From contig NZ_QYUN01000002.1 in the NCBI RefSeq assembly GCF_003590875.1, forward strand, positions 1,054,001 through 1,118,000: 64,000 nucleotides of DNA, given 5' to 3'. The notes below the pieces were generated by a model. The model saw only the letters and a program-made list of their open reading frames with translations, was not told the origin of the DNA and did no database searches. Source of the stretch: Noviherbaspirillum cavernae (GTDB lineage Bacteria > Pseudomonadota > Gammaproteobacteria > Burkholderiales > Burkholderiaceae_D). Shown one piece after another: positions 7,661-15,895 of the stretch (position 1 is the first letter of the stretch; every line of letters begins with the position of its first letter). A program made the translations under genes and the position numbers.

Positions 7661-8644
7661 ATGAAAGCCAGAATATTCGTGACACGCGCCGTGTTTCCCG
7701 AGGTGCTTGAGCGCCTGTCGCAGCACTTCGAGGTCGAGTCCAATCAGGACGACGACATCCTGAGTGCGGATGAGTTGAAACAGAAATTGCGCGGCATGGA
7801 TGGCGTTTTCGCCACGTCGAGCGAACGCATCTCGGCGGACGTCATCGCGGCAGCTCCCGGCCTGAAAGCGATCTGCAACATGGCGGTCGGCTTCAACAAC
7901 ATCGACATCGAGGCGGCCACGTGCGCCGGCATCATGGTGACGAACACGCCGGAAGTGCTGAACGAGACGACGGCGGATTTCGCCTGGGCCCTGCTGATGG
8001 CGGCCGCACGCCGCGTCTCCGAATCGGAACACTGGCTGCGCGCCGGCAACTGGACGAAATGGCGTTACGACACCCTGCTTGGCGCCGATGTGCATGGCGC
8101 GACACTCGGCATCATCGGCATGGGACGCATCGGGCAGGCAATCGCGCGCCGCTCGACCGGTTTCAACATGAAGGTGATCTATCACAATCGCACCCGTCTC
8201 GCGCCGGAACTGGAAGCGCGCGCCAACGATGCGCAGTACGTGAGCAAGGAGGAACTGCTGCGCACTGCCGACCATGTGATGCTGGTGCTGCCGTATTCAC
8301 CCGCCACGCATCACACGATCGGCGCGGCGGAACTTGCGTTGATGAAGCCGAGTGCGACGCTGGTGAACATTGCGCGCGGCGGCATCGTTGACGATGCTGC
8401 GCTGATCGTCGCGCTGCGCGCCAATCGTCTTGCGGCAGCCGGACTGGATGTGTTCGAGAACGAGCCGGCATTCGACCCGGAGTTCCTGACCCTGTCGAAT
8501 GTGGTGCTGACGCCGCATATCGCCAGCGCGTCGGAACCGACACGCCGCGCGATGACCGATTGCGCGGCCGACAACCTGATCGCTGCACTGTCCGGCGCAA
8601 CGCCCCCCAATATTCTCAATCCCGAAGTTCAAAGAAAAATCTGA
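7661..8644 (+). CDS. D-isomer 2-hydroxyacid dehydrogenase (glyoxylate/hydroxypyruvate or gluconate reductase type)
   Basis: A 327-residue NAD(P)-dependent dehydrogenase. The nucleotide-binding GIIGMGRIGQAIARR, the active-site Arg (VNIARGGIVDD), Glu (FENEP) and His (LTPHIASAS) are all present, at about residues 239, 268 and 286. The NHRT-like stretch after beta-2 (YHNRTR) suggests NADPH preference, as in GhrB-type reductases. ATG 7661 is favoured over 7658 because GGAG at 7652-7655 is then five bases upstream. It overlaps the next start by one base (TGATG), so the two are translationally coupled. Confidence 0.88.
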   Translation: MKARIFVTRAVFPEVLERLSQHFEVESNQDDDILSADELKQKLRGMDGVFATSSERISADVIAAAPGLKAICNMAVGFNNIDIEAATCAGIMVTNTPEVLNETTADFAWALLMAAARRVSESEHWLRAGNWTKWRYDTLLGADVHGATLGIIGMGRIGQAIARRSTGFNMKVIYHNRTRLAPELEARANDAQYVSKEELLRTADHVMLVLPYSPATHHTIGAAELALMKPSATLVNIARGGIVDDAALIVALRANRLAAAGLDVFENEPAFDPEFLTLSNVVLTPHIASASEPTRRAMTDCAADNLIAALSGATPPNILNPEVQRKI

Positions 8645-8928
8645 TGGCCGATATCCGCATTACCCAAACACACGAACTGCCGCATGACGCGGCCAGAAAC
8701 GCCGCGCAGCAGATCGCGCACCAGATGGCGAAGGAATACGACATGAGCGCGAATTGGGACGGCGATGTGCTGCTGTTCAGCCGCAGCGGTGTGTCGGGGA
8801 GGCTTGCGCTGCTCGAGAAGGAGGCGCAGCTCGAAATCCAGCTCGGATTCCTGTTCAAGGCATTTGCCTCGACGATCGAGGAGAAGGTCGCGGCGAAGAT
8901 GAGGAAGGTATTCGCCGCCGCTGCCTGA
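8644..8928 (+). CDS. polyhydroxyalkanoic acid system (PHA granule region) protein
   Basis: A 94-residue protein of the small PHA_gran_rgn family. It shows the family layout: an N-terminal ITQTHELPHDAARNAAQQIA helix and the later WDGDVLLFSRSGVSG then LEIQLGFLFKAFASTIEEKV. These proteins occur near PHA genes or alone in PHA-producing proteobacteria; the exact role is unknown. The ATG overlaps the stop of the hydroxyacid dehydrogenase gene, and the phasin gene at 32915 supports PHA metabolism in this organism. Confidence 0.8.
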   Translation: MADIRITQTHELPHDAARNAAQQIAHQMAKEYDMSANWDGDVLLFSRSGVSGRLALLEKEAQLEIQLGFLFKAFASTIEEKVAAKMRKVFAAAA

Positions 8929-8947
8929 ACCGCTGCCTGAAAGTGAC

Positions 8948-8970
8948 GCCGCCGGAACCAATCCGGCGGC
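8948..8970. terminator. hairpin between convergent genes, possible terminator
   Basis: A nine-base perfect stem GCCGCCGGA/TCCGGCGGC lies between the convergent PHA protein and ACBP genes. There is no T-run, so it is at best a weak or factor-dependent terminator. Confidence 0.4.
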
Positions 8971-8985
8971 AGCGGGGCGCTACTG

Positions 8986-9240
8986 TCAGCCCTTCAGGTC
9001 TGTCACCAGGTCCACATACTGCTGCATCGCGTCCTCTTTCGTGATGCCCTTGAGTGCATCCCACGCATCCCACTTCGCGCGTCCGATCATGTCGGTGAAG
9101 CCGGGGCGTTCGCCCTTGGCGTCGCCTTCGCTTCCCTGCTTGTAGAGTGCGTAGAGTCTCAGCAAGGTCATGTTGTCCGGACGTTCGGCAAGGGTTTTCG
9201 AATCGGCCATGGCTTGTTCGAATTGGCTTTGCAAAGTCAT
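8986..9240 (-). CDS. acyl-CoA-binding protein
   Basis: An 84-residue four-helix ACBP that binds long-chain acyl-CoA esters in the cytoplasm. The signature LLRLYALYKQGSEGD and KWDAWDALKGITKEDAMQQY are clear, and length matches the 85-90 residues of the family. The start ATG 9240 has AGGAG five to six bases upstream. It is a single-gene unit convergent with the PHA protein gene. Bacterial ACBPs are scattered and relatively uncommon outside proteobacteria and actinobacteria. Confidence 0.92.
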   Translation of the reverse strand: MTLQSQFEQAMADSKTLAERPDNMTLLRLYALYKQGSEGDAKGERPGFTDMIGRAKWDAWDALKGITKEDAMQQYVDLVTDLKG

Positions 9241-9445
9241 GTTTTTCTCCTGATGGTCGAATGGATAGGCGGTGATCGCATCTTGTGTGCGCCGCAAAAA
9301 ATAACATGGATGCGATCGCGATGACAGCGAACCTTTAGAGGGCTTGCTCGATGTTGCAAGCCTGTGCGATGCCGGGGATGAAGCGCGGCTGTTTCAATCG
9401 ACGCGGTGGGGGGAAGCGGGATGCGCGCGCAATGCGGCGGCAGAA

Positions 9446-9685
9446 CTATTGCGGGATTTCTTCGTTGTCGCTCAAGGCATCGACGACGGCACCGCCGGCG
9501 CTGACAGCGCCCCTGGCTGCCGTGCTGGCGACGCTGACCGCAGCCGACCCGACCGTCACGCCGACGCTGACTGCGGTGCCGGCCACGGATACTGCCGTGC
9601 CGGCCGCCGACACGACGGCGCACCCCGAGGCAGACAATACCATCGCCGCCAGGCTGCTGGCGGCGAATGTCCTGTTGAGGCGCAA
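9446..9685 (-). CDS. small repetitive lipoprotein of unknown function
   Basis: A 79-residue protein with a signal peptide and lipobox-like ASGC at residues 19-22. The mature part is almost only Ala, Val, Ser, Thr and Gly in a repeating pattern (AVSVAGTAVSVGVTVGSAAV), resembling a glycine-zipper segment, and ends with an acidic tail DALSDNEEIPQ. A membrane-associated envelope role is plausible but unproven. It follows the FKBP gene on the same strand, with 5 bp between stop and start. Confidence 0.6.
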   Translation of the reverse strand: MRLNRTFAASSLAAMVLSASGCAVVSAAGTAVSVAGTAVSVGVTVGSAAVSVASTAARGAVSAGGAVVDALSDNEEIPQ

Positions 9686-9690
9686 GATTG

Positions 9691-10047
9691 TTATACGCCC
9701 AACAACTCGACTTCGAAAATCAGCGTCGCGTTCGGCGGAATCACGCCGCCCGCGCCGCGTGCGCCGTAGCCGAGCGAGGCGGGGATGATGAGCTTGCGCA
9801 CGCCGCCGACTTTCATGCCTTGCACGCCTTCGTCCCAGCCCTTGATGACATGTCCCGCGCCGAGCGGAAAATCGAACGGGTCGTTGCGATCCTTGCTCGA
9901 ATCGAATTTGCTGCCGGCGCTGCCATCATCATTTTGCAGCCAGCCCGTGTAGTGCACAGTGACGCGATTGCCTGCCTTGGCTTCGTCGCCGGAACCGACG
10001 GTGATGTCTTCGTATTGCAGGCCGGAGGCGGTCATGGTGGTGGACAT
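9691..10047 (-). CDS. FKBP-type peptidyl-prolyl cis-trans isomerase
   Basis: A compact 118-residue FKBP domain, the typical small cytoplasmic form of betaproteobacteria. Active-site residues are present: VTVHYTGWL, FDSSKDR, FDFPLGAGHVIKGWDEGVQGM, SLGYGARG and PPNATLIFEVELL. The start at 10047 (MSTTMTASGL) is preceded by AAGGAAG. It catalyses proline isomerisation during protein folding and probably shares a transcript with the small lipoprotein gene directly downstream. Confidence 0.95.
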   Translation of the reverse strand: MSTTMTASGLQYEDITVGSGDEAKAGNRVTVHYTGWLQNDDGSAGSKFDSSKDRNDPFDFPLGAGHVIKGWDEGVQGMKVGGVRKLIIPASLGYGARGAGGVIPPNATLIFEVELLGV

Positions 10048-10530
10048 GTTCTTCCTTATTGGTTGAGTTAAAGAGTGGCGCGATTGTAGCAGGTGAAAAA
10101 GCGGTGGTTCTGCCACCACTATTCGGACGGGCAGGGAAATATGGCTTCGACAAGACGCCGCGAAAATGGTTTTTGGATGGACGTTTCAGGCGTGTTTTTG
10201 AGTCAACGGAAAGGCGGGGAGAGCCGTTACACCGATACTTTCTCTCGCGCATGTGACTGTCACCGCTTTCGCCGAAATGCCGTCCGTCGTTGATAGCGCA
10301 GCGATACTGCAATCGTTGATGCAGAAACCATGTCTTTATGGTAATGCGAAGGCAATGCGGTGTATTCGTGTAGATGCCTTGACTTCACCCGGCCACATTG
10401 CGCGAGGCAACACCAGTCGCGTCAATCAGCCAAGAGGGGACATGGCTGCAAAAGTGCAAAACACGGCAATGAATCAAGGTTTCCACACGGTAAAATGACT
10501 CCCTCTCTTCCACTCAAGAAAAATATACCG
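10048..10530. other. intergenic region upstream of the beta-propeller gene
   Basis: About 480 bp separating the divergent FKBP and beta-propeller genes. No conserved protein, no RNA gene and no strong terminator were seen. If the beta-propeller gene starts at the in-frame ATG 10495 instead of 10531, the region is 36 bp shorter. Confidence 0.45.
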
Positions 10531-11499
10531 ATGCTGCGTCGTTCAGGCTTGTTCCTTGTCGCATTACATGCCTTGCTGGCAAGCACGGCGGCCTGTGCAA
10601 ACGTGGTGGTTGTGCTGAATTCGCGCGACGCGAGTGTCAGCCTGCTCGATCAGGCGACCTACAAGGAAATCGGCACGATCCCGGTCGGCAAGGAGCCGCA
10701 TCATTTGATGGCGACGCCGGACAGCAAGTCGCTGATCGTGGCCAGCGCGGTCGGCAATGAGCTGATCTTCCTCGACCCAAAGACCGGCCAGATACAGAAC
10801 CGCATCAAGGACATCGTCGATCCATATCAAATCGGTTTCTCGCCGGACCAGAAATGGTTTGTCGCCAATGCGCTGCGGCTCGATCATGTCGATATTTACC
10901 GCTACAACGGCAAGGACTTCTCGCTCGCGAAGCGGCTGCCATTGGCGAAGCTGCCGAGCCACATGGTGTTTACTTCCGACAGCACGACCGCCTTCGTCAC
11001 GCAGCAGGGCAGCGATCAGATCAGCGCCATCGACCTTGCCACGCAACAGATCAAGTGGACCATGCCCGTCGGCAAACTGCCGGCGGGGATCGCGATCACG
11101 CCGGACGACAGGTATCTGCTGGTGGGCATCATGGGCAGCGACTATGTCGAAGTGATCGACTGGAAAACGCAAAAGACGGTCAAGAAAATCAAGGCCGGCG
11201 ATGGCGCGCACAACTTCCGCGCGATGGGCGACAAGCGCCATATCTTCGTGTCGAACCGCGTCTCGAACACGATCAACATCATCGACCAGCAGACGCTGGA
11301 GAACGTCGGCACCATCAACGTGCCGGGCGGCCCCGACTGCATGGAACTGACCGATGACGGCAAGACCCTGTGGGCCACGCTGCGCTGGATCAAGAAAGTC
11401 GCGGTGATCGACGTTGCTTCCAGAAAGGTGGTCAAGCTGATCCCGGTCGGACGCTCGCCGCACGGTGTCTACTTCAACAACCACGCTCCGCGCATGTGA
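10531..11499 (+). CDS. YVTN-family beta-propeller protein, exported
   Basis: A 322-residue periplasmic beta-propeller. The signal peptide (MLRRSGLFLVALHALLAS, cleavage after STAACA) is followed by seven repeats of about 42 residues of the YVTN/surface-layer type, each with a VxxIPVG or similar strand and a D-x-x-L-x-V turn (for example TIPVGKEPHHLMATPDSKS). Such propellers bind partners or substrates but usually have no known catalysis. Its stop overlaps the start of the deacetylase gene (ATGA), opening a tight five-gene run. An alternative start at 10495 adds 12 residues. Confidence 0.8.
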   Translation: MLRRSGLFLVALHALLASTAACANVVVVLNSRDASVSLLDQATYKEIGTIPVGKEPHHLMATPDSKSLIVASAVGNELIFLDPKTGQIQNRIKDIVDPYQIGFSPDQKWFVANALRLDHVDIYRYNGKDFSLAKRLPLAKLPSHMVFTSDSTTAFVTQQGSDQISAIDLATQQIKWTMPVGKLPAGIAITPDDRYLLVGIMGSDYVEVIDWKTQKTVKKIKAGDGAHNFRAMGDKRHIFVSNRVSNTINIIDQQTLENVGTINVPGGPDCMELTDDGKTLWATLRWIKKVAVIDVASRKVVKLIPVGRSPHGVYFNNHAPRM

Positions 11500-12299
11500 T
11501 GAAGGCTGCTGCAACCGTCCGCGCTTTCCTGCTTGCGGCTGCAGCGGTCCACAGCGGGCTGGCTGGCGCAGCATCATCCGTAACGTCGGCCCCCGCGTCA
11601 TGCAAGGGAACGATCTACCTGAGCTTCGACACCGGCAGCCAGTCGCAGGCGGAATTCATCGCGCAGACGCTGAAGAAACACAACGTCAAGGCGACCTTCT
11701 TCCTCGCCAATGAAAAAACCGTCAACGGCGACTACTCGCTCGATCCATCCTGGGTGTCATACTGGAAGGCGCGCGTCGCGGAAGGGCATGCATTCGGCAC
11801 CCATACCTTCGATCATGTGTACGTGCTGCGCGACCTGCCGGATGGACGCATGGAAATGAAACCGCAGTTCGGCAAGAGCGCCGGCAGGAAAATCGCGTGG
11901 ACCGCGCAACAGTACTGCGATGAATTGAAGCGCGTCGATCAGCGCTTTCATGAATTGACGGGCGCGGCGCTCGATCCTCTGTGGCGTGCGCCAGGCGGCC
12001 GTCTGACGCCGCATTTGCGGGCAGCCGGCGAGGCATGCGGCTACAGGCACGTCGGCTGGGCCGAGGCCGGCTTTTCCGGCGACGAGCTGCCCAGCGAAAA
12101 ATGGCCCAACGACAAGCTGCTCAAGCGCGCGCTGGACGGCTTGAAGGACGGCGATATCTTCATGGCGCATCTGGGCATCTGGTCGCGCAAGGACCCGTGG
12201 GCGCCTGCCGTGCTCGATCCGCTGATCGCCGGCTTGAAGCAGAAAGGTTTCTGTTTTGCGACGATGCGCGCGCATCCTGATTATAAAAAGCATCCATGA
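11499..12299 (+). CDS. polysaccharide deacetylase (NodB-homology), exported
   Basis: A 266-residue secreted carbohydrate esterase family 4 protein with a signal peptide of about 25 residues. Metal-binding motif 1 is SFDTGS instead of TFDDG (first Asp kept, second replaced by Thr), motif 2 is the HxxxH of GTHTFDH, and the RAPGG motif and a late AHLGIW with the catalytic His are present. It should remove N- or O-acetyl groups from a cell-surface glycan. The gene overlaps both neighbours by four bases or fewer, so it is co-translated with the beta-propeller and the hydroxylase. Confidence 0.85.
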   Translation: MKAAATVRAFLLAAAAVHSGLAGAASSVTSAPASCKGTIYLSFDTGSQSQAEFIAQTLKKHNVKATFFLANEKTVNGDYSLDPSWVSYWKARVAEGHAFGTHTFDHVYVLRDLPDGRMEMKPQFGKSAGRKIAWTAQQYCDELKRVDQRFHELTGAALDPLWRAPGGRLTPHLRAAGEACGYRHVGWAEAGFSGDELPSEKWPNDKLLKRALDGLKDGDIFMAHLGIWSRKDPWAPAVLDPLIAGLKQKGFCFATMRAHPDYKKHP

Positions 12300-13282
12300 T
12301 CCAGACTTTCATCGACCTGTTTTACAACACGCAAGCCTGGCTGTTCCAATCCGTGGTGCAGCCATTCCTGTTTGTTACCGGCCTGGGCGACATCGCCGAA
12401 GAGGCATTTGAAGGGACCGAGTGGTTCCTGATCGGCTTGCTGGAGCTGGCGCTGCTGTTCGCGATCCTGCGTCCTCTGGAAGCATGGATTCCGGTCAAGC
12501 GCAACCTCGACCCGGCGGCGCGGCGCATCGACTTCCTCTACACCTGCGTGCACCGGCTGGGCGTGTTCACGCTGACGATCTTTTTTGTGCTCGATCCCTT
12601 GTTCGATGCGATCGCGTCCGAGTTGCGCATGCTGGGCGTGACGCATTTCAATCTGGAACAGCTCTGGCCCGGCGTGACAGACATTCCGCTGGTCAGCTTC
12701 ATCCTGTATCTGGTCGTTCTCGATTTCTTCGACTACTGGTACCACCGCAGCAGCCATCAGTTCAACTGGTGGTGGGGGCTGCACAGCCTGCACCACAGCC
12801 AGCGCGACATGAACCTGTGGTCGGACAACCGCAATCATCTGCTGGACGATCTGATGCGCGACAGCTGCATGGCAGTGATTGCGCTGATCATCGGCGTCGA
12901 ACCCGCGCAGTACATGATGTTGGTAGTCGCCTCGCGCATGCAGCAAAGCCTGCAGCACGCCAATGTCCGCCTGCATTTCGGCGCGATCGGCGAGCGCCTG
13001 CTGGTGTCGCCGCGCTACCACCGGCTGCATCATGCAATCGGCATGGGGCACGAAGCGCCGAGCGATGGAAAGCCGAGGGGATGCAACTTCGCCGTGCTGT
13101 TCCCGGTCTGGGACATCCTGTTCCGCACCGCGCATTTCGGCAAGACCTTTGAAGCCACGGGCATACGCGACCAGCTCCCCGCGCCGCACGGCGAGGGGCG
13201 CGACTACGGGCGCGGCTTCTGGGCGCAGCAATGGCACGGCGTGAAGCGCGTTGTCGAGTTCTCGAAACGGAGGCCATCCTGA
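12296..13282 (+). CDS. fatty acid hydroxylase / sterol desaturase family membrane protein
   Basis: A 328-residue integral membrane di-iron enzyme. The histidine boxes are HRSSH (150-154), HSLHH (163-167) and HRLHH (242-246), with a further His at 221. Several hydrophobic segments precede them. Enzymes of this family hydroxylate or desaturate fatty acids, sterols or lipid headgroups; the substrate here is unknown. It starts inside the last codons of the deacetylase gene and overlaps the next gene by one base, suggesting a shared envelope-modifying operon. Confidence 0.85.
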   Translation: MIQTFIDLFYNTQAWLFQSVVQPFLFVTGLGDIAEEAFEGTEWFLIGLLELALLFAILRPLEAWIPVKRNLDPAARRIDFLYTCVHRLGVFTLTIFFVLDPLFDAIASELRMLGVTHFNLEQLWPGVTDIPLVSFILYLVVLDFFDYWYHRSSHQFNWWWGLHSLHHSQRDMNLWSDNRNHLLDDLMRDSCMAVIALIIGVEPAQYMMLVVASRMQQSLQHANVRLHFGAIGERLLVSPRYHRLHHAIGMGHEAPSDGKPRGCNFAVLFPVWDILFRTAHFGKTFEATGIRDQLPAPHGEGRDYGRGFWAQQWHGVKRVVEFSKRRPS

Positions 13283-14118
13283 TGCGTGCGGTATTGGTTG
13301 CCTTCGGGCGCGCGGTGCTGTCGCAGCTGCATTACAAAATGCTGCTGCTGACGGTGCTTCCCTTCGCGCTGTCGATCCTGATCTGGGGCGTGATCCTGTG
13401 GCTGGGGTTGCAGCCGACGATTGACTGGCTTCATGCCTTGTTCGTCGATAACGGCTGGTTCGCCGCCATGGACGGCATCCTCGGCTGGCTCGATCTCGAC
13501 GCGATCAAGACGGTCGTGGTGCCGCTGATCGCGATGTGGGTCCTGCTGCCGTTGATGATCCTCACCGCACTCATCTTTGTCGGCACGCTGGCGATGCCGG
13601 TCATCGTCAAGCATGTGTCGCAGCGCCAGTATCCCGAACTGGAAGCGCGCAAGGGCGGCACCCTGTTCGGCACGCTCTGGATTTCCACTTACTCGTTTGT
13701 CATCTTTGCGGTGCTGTGGATCGTGACGCTGCCCCTGACTGTGATTCCGCCGCTGACCTTCGTCATCCAGCCGCTGCTGTGGGGATGGCTGACCTACCGT
13801 GTCATGGCCTACGACGCCTTGGCCGAGCATGCGAGCGCGCAGGAGTTCAAGGAGATCATGCGCATCCATCGCTGGCCCCTGCTGCTGATCGGTGCGATTG
13901 CCGGCGCGATGGGGGCGGCACCGACGCTCCTGTGGCTTGGCGGCGCGCTGTCCGTGATCTTCTTCCCGATTCTTGCCGCCGGCGCGATCTGGCTGTACGT
14001 GCTGGTCTTTGTTTTCAGCGGCTTGTGGTTCGAGCATTACTGCCTTGAAGCGTTGGTGCAAGTGCGGCAATCCACAGCGGGGCGGGCGATCGCACCGCAG
14101 TTCAAGGACATCAACTAA
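13282..14118 (+). CDS. EI24 domain (CysZ-like) membrane protein
   Basis: A 278-residue protein with about six hydrophobic segments and the EI24 layout: N-terminal ALSQLHYKMLLLTVLPFALS, a large soluble loop, then WLTYRVMAYDALAEHASAQE, which marks the family. CysZ members move sulfate; the other EI24 proteins are uncharacterised, so transport is only a possibility. ATG overlaps the preceding stop by one base. Confidence 0.8.
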   Translation: MRAVLVAFGRAVLSQLHYKMLLLTVLPFALSILIWGVILWLGLQPTIDWLHALFVDNGWFAAMDGILGWLDLDAIKTVVVPLIAMWVLLPLMILTALIFVGTLAMPVIVKHVSQRQYPELEARKGGTLFGTLWISTYSFVIFAVLWIVTLPLTVIPPLTFVIQPLLWGWLTYRVMAYDALAEHASAQEFKEIMRIHRWPLLLIGAIAGAMGAAPTLLWLGGALSVIFFPILAAGAIWLYVLVFVFSGLWFEHYCLEALVQVRQSTAGRAIAPQFKDIN

Positions 14119-14195
14119 AAAACCGAAAATGTCCGTTGCGGCATAATGAATTCCTTGATGCGCACCGGCGCGACTTCAACTCAAGAGACATCATC

Positions 14196-14996
14196 ATGCC
14201 CATCGGACTCATCATCATCGGCGACGAAATCCTCTCCGGAAAACGCATCGACAAGCATTTCCCGAAAGTGGTCGAACTGCTGAAGGAACGCGGCCTGCAC
14301 CTCGACTGGGCCGAATATGTCGGCGACGATCCGGCGCGCATCACCGCGACATTGAAACGCACGATGGCCGGCAACGACATCGTCTTCTGCACCGGCGGCA
14401 TCGGCGCCACGCCAGATGACCACACCCGCCAGTGCGCCGCTGCGGCGCTCGGCGTGCCCGTCGTGTTGCATCCCGAAGCCAAAGCCAGGATCGAGGAACG
14501 CATGACCGACGTGGCCCGCGAAGCAGGACGGGAACCGAACCTCGATACGCCGGAAAATATGCATCGCCTGAAGATGGGCGAATTCCCGCAAGGCGCGGGA
14601 ATCATTCCCAATCCCTACAACAAGATTCCCGGCTTTTTCATCAGGCACAAGGAAGGCGGCGCGCATTACTTCACGCCGGGCTTCCCGGTGATGGCATGGC
14701 CGATGATCGAATGGGCGCTCGACACGCATTGCAGCCATCTGTTCCGCAAGACCGCATGGGCGGAAAAATCGGTGCTGGTCTATGAAATTGCGGAATCGAC
14801 GCTGACGCCGATGATGGAGGCGATCGAGGCGGCGTACCCGCTTGTCAAGGTATTCAGTCTGCCGAGCGTCGGCGACGAAAACACGCGCCGCCACATCGAG
14901 TTGGGCGTCAAAGGCGATCCGGTGCAGGTGGAGGGCGCGTTCGGGAAGATGCGTGCAGAGCTGGATCGCTTCAAGGCAGAGTACAGGAGCGTGTGA
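14196..14996 (+). CDS. molybdopterin-binding / CinA N-terminal-like protein
   Basis: A 266-residue protein with the MoCF (MogA/CinA) domain at its N-terminus: IIIGDEILSGKRIDKHF, GDDPARITATLKR and FCTGGIGATPDDHTRQCAAA. It lacks the C-terminal deamidase domain of full-length CinA, as in the stand-alone COG1058 proteins. The function is uncertain; nucleotide or cofactor pyrophosphatase activity is known only for some relatives. A diverged second copy of the last 61 codons lies at 16764-16949, beyond the yqjI-yqjH cassette. Confidence 0.85.
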   Translation: MPIGLIIIGDEILSGKRIDKHFPKVVELLKERGLHLDWAEYVGDDPARITATLKRTMAGNDIVFCTGGIGATPDDHTRQCAAAALGVPVVLHPEAKARIEERMTDVAREAGREPNLDTPENMHRLKMGEFPQGAGIIPNPYNKIPGFFIRHKEGGAHYFTPGFPVMAWPMIEWALDTHCSHLFRKTAWAEKSVLVYEIAESTLTPMMEAIEAAYPLVKVFSLPSVGDENTRRHIELGVKGDPVQVEGAFGKMRAELDRFKAEYRSV

Positions 14997-15195
14997 AGGC
15001 GCGCCGATTGCCATGCGCAGGTCCGCCATGGACCCAATGAGCGGCAACGTCCGTGCTTTTCTCGGAGCACGGCTATTTCTGTGTCAAAGAACCGGCAAGA
15101 CAAGCGGCAAAACCACTGGATTTATCCCTTTCAGCATCTGACATTTCTATTTTTCCCTGCCCTGGTCTTTTGCCTCTCGCTTGACTATCTTTAGA

Positions 15196-15229
15196 TATAT
15201 ATCGTAAGATATGAGTCTTAAGATATATA
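15196..15229. promoter_or_regulatory. YqjI-type operator palindrome
   Basis: An imperfect 34-bp dyad (28 of 34 positions symmetric) with arms TATATATCGTAAGA and TCTTAAGATATATA around a six-base centre. It abuts the GGAGG ribosome-binding site at 15230-15234 of the PadR gene. The location fits autorepression by the YqjI-like protein, which in E. coli binds AT-rich palindromes upstream of yqjI and yqjH; that specific link is inferred. Confidence 0.75.
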
Positions 15230-15239
15230 GGAGGTTGTC

Positions 15240-15890
15240 ATGAGACATGATTTTTTGCATCCGCATTCGAAGTTTCGCCATGCTTTGCAAGCCATGGGCC
15301 GCGGGCATGGCGATGGCAGTCATCACCGAGGCGGCGGTCGGCGAGGTTCTGGCGGCGGCGATGACATGCCGCGCGGAAGGAAATTCTCTTCCGACGACTT
15401 GCAACTGTTACTGCTGGCCCTTCTCGCAGAGGAGCCGCGCCACGGTTATGAATTGATCAAGGCGCTGGAAGTCCGCTCGAACGGCTTTTATACGCCCAGC
15501 CCGGGAATGATCTATCCGGCGCTCACCTATCTGGAAGAACTCGGCTATGCCACCGTCGAGATGGACGGCAGCCGCAAGCGTTACGCGATTTCCGATTCAG
15601 GCCGCCAATATCTGGAAACGCATCGCGAACGGGTGGACATGATGTTTGCCAAACTCAAGCACTTTGCGCTCAAGATGGATTCCGTACGCCGTGCATTTTC
15701 CGGTGAAGAATCGGACGAAGGGCAGGACGGTCGCAGCTGGATTCCTGAGTTATTGCAAGCGCGGCATGCAATCAAACGCGCGCTCTACAGTCGAAGCGAT
15801 GCGGCTCCTGGCGAACAGTTACGCATTGCACAGATTCTCGCAAAGGCAGTCGCAGAAATAGAAAATGCTCAGGAACAAAAGGATAGGTAA
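15240..15890 (+). CDS. yqjI: PadR-family repressor, YqjI-like, with His/Gly-rich N-terminus
   Basis: A 216-residue PadR winged-helix regulator. The DNA-binding domain runs from about residue 50 to 125 (LLLLALLAEEPRHGYELIKA, SPGMIYPALTYLEELGY, YAISDSGRQYL). The first 45 residues are rich in His and Gly (RGHGDGSHHRGGGRRGSGGG), the metal-sensing extension known from E. coli YqjI, a nickel/iron-responsive repressor of the siderophore reductase gene yqjH. A YqjH-like gene follows after 5 bp. A strong GGAGG and the adjacent palindrome fix the start. Confidence 0.85.
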   Translation: MRHDFLHPHSKFRHALQAMGRGHGDGSHHRGGGRRGSGGGDDMPRGRKFSSDDLQLLLLALLAEEPRHGYELIKALEVRSNGFYTPSPGMIYPALTYLEELGYATVEMDGSRKRYAISDSGRQYLETHRERVDMMFAKLKHFALKMDSVRRAFSGEESDEGQDGRSWIPELLQARHAIKRALYSRSDAAPGEQLRIAQILAKAVAEIENAQEQKDR

Positions 15891-15895
15891 GCACC

